Source: JBDKTH01 sp964558295 (GTDB lineage: Bacteria > Planctomycetota > Planctomycetia > Pirellulales > Thermoguttaceae). Taken from it: a stretch of DNA of 22,668 nucleotides. Positions 1 to 5,494 of the stretch are shown here, in pieces. Below the pieces are notes generated by a model. The model had not been told where the DNA came from and searched no databases. It saw nothing but the letters and a program-made list of their open reading frames with translations. How positions within the stretch are numbered: the first letter of the stretch is position 1; each line of letters begins with the position of its first letter. Where the stretch lies: positions 1 to 22,668 of the forward strand of contig CAZLDQ010000089.1 in assembly GCA_964558295.1 (NCBI GenBank), read 5' to 3'. Position numbers and translations under genes: made by a program.

Positions 1-332
1 ACAACTCGATGAACGACCGGAAACGCGAGATCGCCATCATGCGGGCACTCGGCGCCAGCCGCGGAACCGTGATGTCGGTGATCCTGTTGGAGTCGATCAT
101 CCTGGCCCTCGGCGGCGGTGCCATGGGCCTGGTGCTGGGGCATCTCCTGATCGGCCTGCTCGGTCCGATGATCGCGGACCAGACCGGCGTGATCGTTCGG
201 GCCTGGGAGTTCAAGCTGGTCGAGTTGATCTTGATCCCCGGCCTGATCCTCCTGGCCACCCTGGTCGGTTACGTTCCTGCAATGGTCGCCTACAAGACCG
301 ATGTGGCAAAATCGTTGACTGCGAATCCGTGA
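1..332 (+). CDS. ABC transporter permease, FtsX/MacB type (3' fragment)
   Basis: This is the C-terminal end of an inner-membrane ABC permease; the frame is open to the left edge, so the gene begins outside the window. What is visible is the cytoplasmic loop motif N-x-x-x-x-R-K-R-E-I-A-I-M-R-A-L-G-A-S, which is diagnostic for FtsX-like permeases (MacB, LolC/E). Two hydrophobic segments follow (roughly residues 20-52 and 72-92 of the fragment) with a periplasmic stretch between them, then a short tail ending in SLTANP. Known members work with a LolD/MacB-type ATPase in lipoprotein, peptide or envelope transport. The substrate cannot be read from this fragment. The next gene in the same direction encodes another membrane protein, but a repeat element separates them. 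Confidence 0.93.
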   Translation, partial: NSMNDRKREIAIMRALGASRGTVMSVILLESIILALGGGAMGLVLGHLLIGLLGPMIADQTGVIVRAWEFKLVELILIPGLILLATLVGYVPAMVAYKTDVAKSLTANP

Positions 333-336
333 GAAC

Positions 337-530
337 GGGGGAGGGATTGGGGATTTGGGATTGGAGGTTAGGGTTCAGGGTTCAGGATTTCGCTTCGGAC
401 AGAAAGGCGAGACTTGCAAGCCGAGAATACCTGCGTCATCGAATCTCAAATCTCGAATCCTGAACCCTGAATGCTGCCCCCCGAATCCCAAATCCCAAAT
501 CCCAAATCCCGAACTCCAAATCCTGATCCT
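337..530. repeat. Heptad-based inverted repeat element
   Basis: The whole gap between the permease and the next gene is an imperfect inverted repeat. The left arm (about 341-392) carries heptads such as GGGTTCA in tandem and GGGATTTGGGATT-like runs. The right arm (about 455-523) carries the complements, including four consecutive 7-mers AATCCCA/AATCCCG at 484-511. One 14-base stretch, CAGGGTTCAGGATT at 376-389, has its exact reverse complement at 456-469. The middle (393-454) is unrelated sequence. The element ends 8 bases before the next start codon and has no coding potential. It resembles dispersed non-autonomous intergenic elements; a transcript would fold into one long hairpin. Confidence 0.85.
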
Positions 531-538
531 TCCCGGCT

Positions 539-1258
539 ATGCACTCTGACCTGAACAAGCCGTTTCCGACTTCGGAACTCCTTCCCACCGCCCCATACTC
601 TGACGAGGCCGACGACGAGGAGGAGAATCTGCCGACGCGCTACCGGAAGCTCAGCGTGCCGGCCGTGTTGAGTGTTGTGTGCGCGGTGTTGTCGATTCTG
701 ACCGTGCTGGGCTGGATGTTCCTGGCCATTCCGCTGTTCGGCCTCTATTTCGCGTATCGGGGATGGCGGCAGATTCTCTGGGCTCCGGAGGAGACGACCG
801 GCCTCGTCTTGGTCCGCGTGGGGTTCGTGCTTTCTCTGGTGCTATTCATCGCCGGCGGTAGTTACCTGTTGTATGACTACCGGCATTCAGCGCCGCCGGG
901 CTATGAAAAAATCAGTTGGGAGATGCTCCAACCGGATCGCGACAAACCGAACGAACGAGTCTCGGCCAAGGCCAAGGAGCTTGACGGCAAACGGGTCTTC
1001 CTCCGCGGCTATATCTACCCGACCAAGAAAATCATCGGGATTCGCCGGTTTACGCTCGTCCCCACCCAAGGACATTGCCAATTCTGTAGTTCCCAAATCC
1101 GAGCCACCGAGATGCTGCACGTCCAGACCTCCGGCGACCTGACCGTCGACTACCGTAACCACATGATCGGGGTCGGGGGCCTGTTGCGAGTTCAGCCCGT
1201 CGAAGGCGAGCTGGCCGGGGTAGTCTATGGTCTGGAAGCCGACGTGGTTAAGGACTAA
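539..1258 (+). CDS. Two-helix membrane protein with C-terminal CxxC domain (DUF3299-like)
   Basis: This 239-residue protein has an acidic N-terminal tail (residues 1-35). A DUF4190-like pair of hydrophobic segments follows (about 40-73 and 92-112), then a soluble domain of about 120 residues. The soluble part contains GKRVFLRGYIYP followed by T-L-V-P-x-x-G-H-C-Q-F-C (Cys180 and Cys183), which reminds me of DUF3299 and related OB-like periplasmic domains; that assignment is tentative. A CxxC there could bind metal or be redox-active. The ATG at 539 is the first start after the repeat element and has no clear Shine-Dalgarno. It follows the ABC permease on the same strand and may belong to that transporter locus. 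Function unknown. Confidence 0.85.
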   Translation: MHSDLNKPFPTSELLPTAPYSDEADDEEENLPTRYRKLSVPAVLSVVCAVLSILTVLGWMFLAIPLFGLYFAYRGWRQILWAPEETTGLVLVRVGFVLSLVLFIAGGSYLLYDYRHSAPPGYEKISWEMLQPDRDKPNERVSAKAKELDGKRVFLRGYIYPTKKIIGIRRFTLVPTQGHCQFCSSQIRATEMLHVQTSGDLTVDYRNHMIGVGGLLRVQPVEGELAGVVYGLEADVVKD

Positions 1259-1298
1259 GGGGGCCGCAAACTCTCTTCGCGCCGCCAAACCTGCCCGG

Positions 1299-1304
1299 TA
1301 TACT
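1299..1304 (+). promoter_or_regulatory. Possible -10 box (TATACT) ahead of ricT
   Basis: TATACT matches the sigma-70 -10 consensus at 5 of 6 positions and lies about 95 bases upstream of the ATG at 1401. The -35 region (TTCGCG, 17-base spacing) is poor. Sequence match only. Confidence 0.35.
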
Positions 1305-1400
1305 GGCGCAACGAAGCCTGCGTGCTTTTCCTCGGCCCGCTAGACCCCCCCCTGGCCGGTGCGTCTAGACTCCAGCCGTTGCCCCAACCGGGTGGTCTTC

Positions 1401-2291
1401 ATGTCCAAATTCATTGTCCGTTACGGCGCTATGCGAATTTTGGGGGTGTTTTCTGCTCCCCATGAGCAGGAATACCGACGCGGCGACTGCGTGATCGTAC
1501 GGACCGACCGCGGCCTGGAGGCGGGGCAGATCCTCAGCGAAGCCACCGCGCCGGCTCTGGCTCAGCTCAAAGAGCCGACCGAAGGCCAGATCCTCCGCGC
1601 AATGACCGTGGATGACGCGCGCGAACAGAGCCGGATCCACGAACAGGAGGAGGAGGAGTTCCAGGTCTGCTTGCGATGCATCGCCAAGCTGGGACTGGAA
1701 ATGGATCTGGTCGATGTCGAGCACATCTTCGGCGGCGAACGGGTGATCGTCTACTACCTGGCCGACGGACGTGTCGATTTCCGCGAACTAGTCAAGATGC
1801 TCGCCGGGGAGTTCCAGACGCGGATCGAAATGCGCCAGATCGGTGTGCGCGACGAGGCCAAATTGATGGCCGATTATGGCGACTGCGGCCAGCCGGTCTG
1901 CTGCAACAACCACTTGGTGGTCATGCCGCCGGTGTCGATGAAGATGGCCAAGCTCCAGAAGGCCACCCTGGACCCCACGAAGATCTCCGGACGCTGCGGA
2001 CGGCTGAAGTGTTGTCTGCGGTACGAGTTCGACACCTACGAGCAGATGCAAAAAGAACTCCCCCCCGTGGGCTCCTGGGTGATGACCCCGAGCGGCCGCG
2101 CCCGGGTCGTTGCCCACGAGATCCTCGCCGCCCAGGTGATGGTCGAAACCGAGGATCGGCTCCGCAAGCTTGTTCCCGTTCAGGACGTGACGCTCCTGGC
2201 CAACGCAAAAGCCGCCGGCCGGGGCACTGACCAATCGACAAATTCCAACCCTTCATCTCCAGATGACCTGGAAGACCTTCAAGCCACGTAG
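1401..2291 (+). CDS. ricT: PSP1 domain protein, RicT (YaaT) family
   Basis: A 296-residue PSP1-family protein. The family signature is clear: G-D-C-G-Q-P-V-C-C at residues 160-168, then S-M-K-M-A-K-x-Q, D-P-T-K-I-S-G-x-C-G-R-L-K-C-C at 191-205. The six cysteines (162, 167, 168, 199, 204, 205) match the conserved set of RicT. In Bacillus subtilis RicT (YaaT) forms a complex with RicA and RicF that carries iron-sulfur clusters and promotes RNase Y-dependent RNA maturation. Neither partner gene is present here. I chose ATG 1401 because the conserved domain starts at once (KFIVRYGAMRILGVF). A GTG at 1359 would only add 14 non-conserved residues. The stop is followed directly by the next ATG, so the two genes are probably co-translated. 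Confidence 0.92.
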   Translation: MSKFIVRYGAMRILGVFSAPHEQEYRRGDCVIVRTDRGLEAGQILSEATAPALAQLKEPTEGQILRAMTVDDAREQSRIHEQEEEEFQVCLRCIAKLGLEMDLVDVEHIFGGERVIVYYLADGRVDFRELVKMLAGEFQTRIEMRQIGVRDEAKLMADYGDCGQPVCCNNHLVVMPPVSMKMAKLQKATLDPTKISGRCGRLKCCLRYEFDTYEQMQKELPPVGSWVMTPSGRARVVAHEILAAQVMVETEDRLRKLVPVQDVTLLANAKAAGRGTDQSTNSNPSSPDDLEDLQAT

Positions 2292-2729
2292 ATGAAACTC
2301 GATCCCATGCAATCGATGGCTGAACTCCTGCGTCAGGACCGACGCTATAAGCTCGACGCCTATATTTTCGTATTCGAAGCCCTCAACTATGCCCAGAATG
2401 TGCTGGGGCTGGGGTGCGACTGCCCGAGCGAGTCGACCGGCCTCAACGACGACGAAGAAGCGGACGAAGGCCCCCAGCGGCACGTCACCGGCCAGCAGCT
2501 CTGCGAGGCGGTGCGCCAGTATGCCTTGGAGCAGTACGGCTACATGGCCAAGACGGTTCTGAACAGTTGGGGAATCCACACCACCGGCGACGTCGGCGAG
2601 ATCGTCTTCAACCTGATCCGCATCGGCCGGATGCGGAAGACCAAGAACGACACACGCGAGGATTTCGAAAACGTCTACGATTTCGACGTGGCCTTCGCGC
2701 GGGAGTTTAAGTTCACCTCGTTGCCGTAG
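2292..2729 (+). CDS. Minf_1886-type conserved protein (Planctomycetes/Verrucomicrobia)
   Basis: A 145-residue soluble protein of a conserved family of unknown function that I recognise from Planctomycetes and Verrucomicrobia (Minf_1886/TIGR04138 type). Typical stretches are the N-terminal Y-K-L-D-A-Y-I-F-V-F-E-A-L, then H-V-T-G-Q-x-L-C-E-A-V-R-x-Y-A, the W-G-I-x-x-T-x-D-x-G-E-I-V-F-N-L-I block near residues 95-112, and an acidic D-F-x-N-V-Y-D-F-D near the C-terminus. The start codon touches the ricT stop codon with no gap, so translation is likely coupled. No catalytic residues or cofactor motifs can be named. The pairing with ricT hints at a link with RNA or translation, but this is only inference. 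Confidence 0.88.
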   Translation: MKLDPMQSMAELLRQDRRYKLDAYIFVFEALNYAQNVLGLGCDCPSESTGLNDDEEADEGPQRHVTGQQLCEAVRQYALEQYGYMAKTVLNSWGIHTTGDVGEIVFNLIRIGRMRKTKNDTREDFENVYDFDVAFAREFKFTSLP

Positions 2730-2757
2730 AAAGCCTGATATGAGGACGGAACCGTCG

Positions 2758-2946
2758 ATGAGCCATCGCAAGAAGCGATCCAGCGAGCCGTATCTCTCCT
2801 CGACCTTGGCCGAGGCCCTCGCCCCGGCGTCCTCGGACGCCCCCGTGCCCAATCCCCCCCGTCCCAACAAGCCCCTGCTGATCGCCTCGATCCTCCTCTT
2901 GGCCGCCTGGCTTGTGTTCCTCCTCGTGTTGGCGATTGCGTCGTAA
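2758..2946 (+). CDS. Small single-span membrane protein
   Basis: A 62-residue protein with a basic start (SHRKKR), a Pro/Ala/Ser-rich cytoplasmic linker (about 14-38) and one C-terminal hydrophobic helix (about 42-60) ending AIAS, so it looks tail-anchored. I prefer ATG 2758 to the in-frame ATG 2740 because AGGACGG at 2742-2748 sits at a suitable distance as a Shine-Dalgarno. The gene follows the Minf_1886-type gene by 28 bases and probably shares its transcript. No family could be assigned. Base composition and frame are consistent with a real gene, but at this size that is moderate evidence. Confidence 0.65.
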   Translation: MSHRKKRSSEPYLSSTLAEALAPASSDAPVPNPPRPNKPLLIASILLLAAWLVFLLVLAIAS

Positions 2947-3319
2947 CGCCTTCTACGGAATCAGACCGAACGCATCCTCCGCCACCCCTTCGGCTCAATG
3001 GGACCGTGAGCCGAATCCCGTTGGCGAAGAATGGTCAACGAGGGAGGGCGGCCGGGGATTTCAAACACGATCTGCGTCCCCTGATTCCTGCCCCCGGGGC
3101 AAAGCCTAATCCCATCTCGGGTGCGTCGTCAAGAAAGGCGGCAGGGCGGGCCTGGCTATCACGCTGCCGGCCAGATGATGCACGCCAGCGCCCCCCAGAA
3201 AGCGGTGTGTTGTCGTGACCCTTGACTTTGGCCGTTTCTTCGCCGATACTTCTATTGGAGGCTCGGCCTAGGAGCGACTTTCGGGTGGCTTCGATGGCAT
3301 TGCCTCTTTTTTTCTGCGC
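2947..3319. other. Intergenic stretch without a convincing gene
   Basis: This region of 373 bases lies between the small membrane protein and the 3' end of the minus-strand DUF3800 gene. Short open frames here have no recognisable features. The only notable items are a strong sigma-70-like promoter pointing right (3222-3250), a small imperfect stem (GCTC at 3261-3264 with GAGC at 3272-3275) and a run of seven T at 3307-3313. Confidence 0.6.
3222..3250 (+). promoter_or_regulatory. Orphan sigma-70-like promoter
   Basis: TTGACT at 3222-3227 and GATACT at 3245-3250 are separated by exactly 17 bases (5/6 and 4/6 consensus matches). No plus-strand gene follows: beyond about 3257 lie a 13-codon frame (ATG 3294 to TAG) and then the antisense of the DUF3800 gene. 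The promoter could drive a small RNA or an antisense transcript, or be the remnant of a lost gene. Confidence 0.5.
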
Positions 3320-4198
3320 TCATCGCGCACTGTAGGGATTGGGCACGTAGACGATTCCGAAACTCTCGAAGGCGTTGCCATCCCGATAGCCCTGCCCGTG
3401 GAACTGAAGCCGATTGAGCCACGGGCCGAATCGTTGCGCAATCTCGGGCCTGGTTGGCGCGTTCATGCCGATGCTGTCCACGCGGAAGCCCCAGTTCACA
3501 CAGTAGATGCAAACGTCGGCCGCTTGCACGGCGTAGTTCATGTCCGAGGCAACGAAGAACGGACTGGGAACGATCCACGTTGTTCGGTACTGCCCTGGGG
3601 CGGTTTTCGTGAAGTACCGCTCCATACGCCGCACGAACCGACGATCCTCGGTCTTCTCCGCTTCGTCCATCACGATCAAGCCGAATTTCTGCTTCTCTTC
3701 CAGAAGGTAGAAAAACCGCTCGAACAAGAACACGTGGTCCTTGCGCAGGTATTCTTCACTGTGTAAATCAGCAGGCCGCTGGATGCTGCGGGGAACGACC
3801 GCCGCGAATAGAGCCGCCCCGTGGGCTTGGAGCAACTGCATGATACCGGTGGCCATTGCCAGACACGCCTGACCATAGGCCGTGAACTCCTCGCGGGTTG
3901 GGTTCTTCTTCTCCAGCCCTTTCGTAAGAAATGCGCGGCAGTGCTTGCGCCGGGCTTCATCGGCCAGAATGACGTCTTGGTTGGCGAAACGGAATTGCTT
4001 CTGGCCCAAAAGCGTACAGCCCTTCAACTCCTTCTTGTAGAGCGGCAGGTGGCAACCCAAGCAGTCGAGTTCCAGCCGTTGCATCGCCTGAATGAATGGC
4101 CACAGTTGGCTGGCATGAATCGCCACTCCGCCACGCACTTCGTAGGGCATCTGTTTGTGGTCATGCCCACTTTCATCCAGAAACAGCAACCAACTCAC
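3320..4198 (-). CDS. DUF3800 domain protein
   Basis: A 292-residue DUF3800 protein. Family hallmarks are the N-terminal F-L-D-E-S-G (Asp8, Glu9), the central strand L-I-V-M-D-E-A-E (Asp178, Glu179) and the C-terminal S-D-x-x-x-x-x-Q-A-A-D-V block (Asp219, Asp228). These acidic residues are thought to form an RNase H-like metal site; the cellular role of the family is not settled, and members are often found in accessory or defence-associated regions. The start is a GTG at 4198, which overlaps the TGA of a 22-codon ORF (GTGA), so translation is probably coupled. Neighbours are unrelated core genes, and the gene looks somewhat less GC-rich than they are, which suggests acquisition. No partner nuclease, toxin or methylase gene lies beside it. 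Confidence 0.9.
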   Translation of the reverse strand: MSWLLFLDESGHDHKQMPYEVRGGVAIHASQLWPFIQAMQRLELDCLGCHLPLYKKELKGCTLLGQKQFRFANQDVILADEARRKHCRAFLTKGLEKKNPTREEFTAYGQACLAMATGIMQLLQAHGAALFAAVVPRSIQRPADLHSEEYLRKDHVFLFERFFYLLEEKQKFGLIVMDEAEKTEDRRFVRRMERYFTKTAPGQYRTTWIVPSPFFVASDMNYAVQAADVCIYCVNWGFRVDSIGMNAPTRPEIAQRFGPWLNRLQFHGQGYRDGNAFESFGIVYVPNPYSAR

Positions 4199-4263
4199 GG
4201 TCGGTTCTCCCTGGTAGTCTGTTTGTCGAAGTCGCCCATGGTGATCCCATTCGGAATGGCCAT
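4195..4263 (-). CDS. Short leader ORF (22 aa) coupled to DUF3800
   Basis: The ATG at 4263 opens a 22-codon frame encoding a hydrophilic peptide (starts MAIPNGITMGDF, ends TRENRP). Its TGA overlaps the DUF3800 GTG by four bases. There is no good Shine-Dalgarno, but the promoter at 4298-4270 predicts transcription starting within a few bases of this ATG, so a leaderless mRNA is plausible. It may be only a device for starting DUF3800 translation. Translation has not been shown. Confidence 0.4.
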   Translation of the reverse strand: MAIPNGITMGDFDKQTTRENRP

Positions 4264-4269
4264 CTTCTG

Positions 4270-4298
4270 AGTGTAACTGTTGGTCCTGTTCCTGTTAA
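4270..4298 (-). promoter_or_regulatory. Sigma-70-like promoter of the DUF3800 transcript
   Basis: On the minus strand TTAACA (4298-4293) and TACACT (4275-4270) are 17 bases apart (5/6 and 4/6 matches). The expected start point is about 4261-4265, coinciding with the ATG of the short ORF at 4263. Confidence 0.5.
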
Positions 4299-4332
4299 GT
4301 CTGTGGGGCGGGCCTCGCAAGCTCGGTCTGCC

Positions 4333-4740
4333 CTATCGCTCAAAGAGCCAACGCTGCTCCTCGTGGCAGTCCGCCTGCTCGACAGTCGGCACTTGTTGGG
4401 CAACAAGCCAACGCTGGAGGACGCGGAGAATGTAATCGATTTCCGCGGGGGAAAGTTCGACGCCGGCGGGAATCCGGTGCCACTTGGCCAAGCAGCCGCG
4501 ACAGCAGGTGGCCGTGGCGTGCTGGGCGACGAAAACCGGATGGCCACGCATCGGCGTCTGACGCCCGTCGTTCGGCGGGCACGCGGGAGCCAAACGTTCG
4601 ACGACAAACTGCCGGGCATGGTCCAGGACCACGGGCAACGTGCGTTGCGCCAGATAGGCGAGATCCTTGGCGCCGAGCCGTTGGCGGCGGCGAAAGGCGC
4701 TCTGCCCCAGGGCGGCAAACAGATCGTCCAGGTCGCGCAT
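4333..4740 (-). CDS. DUF4186 family protein
   Basis: A 135-residue cytosolic protein that I recognise as DUF4186. Conserved stretches are the start MRDLDDLFAAL, the central A-P-x-x-P-x-N-D-G-x-Q-T-P-M-R-G-H-P-V-F-V-A-Q-H, and A-T-A-T-C-C-R-G-C-L-x-K-W-H (Cys79, Cys80, Cys83, His88). The H-x-x-x-x-x-C-C-x-x-C-x-x-x-x-H pattern looks like a metal site, but the function of the family is unknown. I took ATG 4740 because the family match begins there; upstream codons in this frame overlap the lipoprotein gene and show no homology. The start lies 17 bases after the lipoprotein stop on the same strand, so co-transcription is likely. The last 20 residues extend beyond the conserved part. Confidence 0.85.
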   Translation of the reverse strand: MRDLDDLFAALGQSAFRRRQRLGAKDLAYLAQRTLPVVLDHARQFVVERLAPACPPNDGRQTPMRGHPVFVAQHATATCCRGCLAKWHRIPAGVELSPAEIDYILRVLQRWLVAQQVPTVEQADCHEEQRWLFER

Positions 4741-4757
4741 CGAAGGACCGCGGAAGA

Positions 4758-5396
4758 CTACGGGCTTGTCAGGTCGAAGGTCGCCTCGCCATCGGCCATG
4801 GCGTCGGCATCCAGGGCGACTTCCAGGCCGAGGGTGGTTTGCGTGTTGTACTTGGCCGGCACGGTCTCCGTCGCATCGACCTTTTTCGAGATCTCCACGC
4901 GATAGAATCCCGGGGCAACTCCCAAGAGCCCCGGCTCGGGCGGCACGGCCACGCTCAGGGAAGCGACGCCGCTGGCGTCGGTCTTGCCGGTGGCCGGTTG
5001 CATATTCGGGCCGAGGAACCTTTCCGGCACCAGGGTCACCGTGGCGTCGGAGAGCGGTTTGCCGTTCAGCCGGACCATGCCGCGGACCGTGGTCAGCCCG
5101 AGCTTCGACTTCTGCCACTGGACAATCCGCGCGGTGATTTCGCCGGCGGTGAGTCGGCGGTTGCCGCCGGCGTCGATCTGCTTCAGAGCGGCTTTCAAGG
5201 CGGGGGCCTTTTCCAGTTCTTCGCCGTGGATCGTTCCGTCCTGGTTGGCATCGTATTGGGCGATTGCTTCCCGGCCGGCGGCCGAGGCATCAATCACCGG
5301 CGGGCGGACTCGTTCCACGCGGTTCTCGCATCCTCCGGTCATCCCCAAAATCACGCAGACGACGACCATAGTCGCCAAGGCCAATCGATGTCTCAC
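4758..5396 (-). CDS. Lipoprotein with EF-hand and carboxypeptidase-regulatory-like domain
   Basis: This 212-residue exported lipoprotein has a signal peptide ending in the lipobox G-M-T-G-G-C (Cys23). A canonical EF-hand loop follows at 49-60 (D-A-N-Q-D-G-T-I-H-G-E-E), with a degenerate second one at 75-86. The C-terminal half (from about 103: V-R-G-x-V-R-L-N-G-K-P-L-x-D-A-T-V) is a beta-sandwich of the carboxypeptidase regulatory-like type common in planctomycete surface proteins. A calcium-stabilised, membrane-anchored binding or structural role is likely; the ligand is unknown. The start is GTG 5396, with AGAGGA about 9 bases upstream as Shine-Dalgarno. It follows cysI on the same strand after about 98 bases. 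Confidence 0.88.
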   Translation of the reverse strand: MRHRLALATMVVVCVILGMTGGCENRVERVRPPVIDASAAGREAIAQYDANQDGTIHGEELEKAPALKAALKQIDAGGNRRLTAGEITARIVQWQKSKLGLTTVRGMVRLNGKPLSDATVTLVPERFLGPNMQPATGKTDASGVASLSVAVPPEPGLLGVAPGFYRVEISKKVDATETVPAKYNTQTTLGLEVALDADAMADGEATFDLTSP

Positions 5397-5494
5397 TGGT
5401 TGGATCCTCTATTGAGAACGGCTTGGTGGGCCGCAAGCATGGATTGCCCCCACAAAATCCAAGGTTCCTCGGAGCGTCGCAGAATCTCCGGCCG

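Noticed and set aside
355..549. A 64-codon open frame inside the first inverted repeat
   Set aside because: Translation only mirrors the heptad repeats; no ribosome site and no protein-like features.
1359..1400. GTG start for ricT 42 bases upstream
   Set aside because: Adds non-conserved residues and the domain begins right after ATG 1401.
3006..3218. Open frames in the gap before DUF3800
   Set aside because: Overlapping frames of similar length without homology, signal or ribosome site; composition fits random high-GC frames.
4173..4718. Another minus-strand frame across the DUF4186/DUF3800 junction
   Set aside because: Low-complexity Arg/Ser/Pro translation, overlapping two better-supported genes.
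4741..5118. N-terminal extension of the DUF4186 gene
   Set aside because: The extension overlaps the lipoprotein gene; family similarity begins exactly at ATG 4740.
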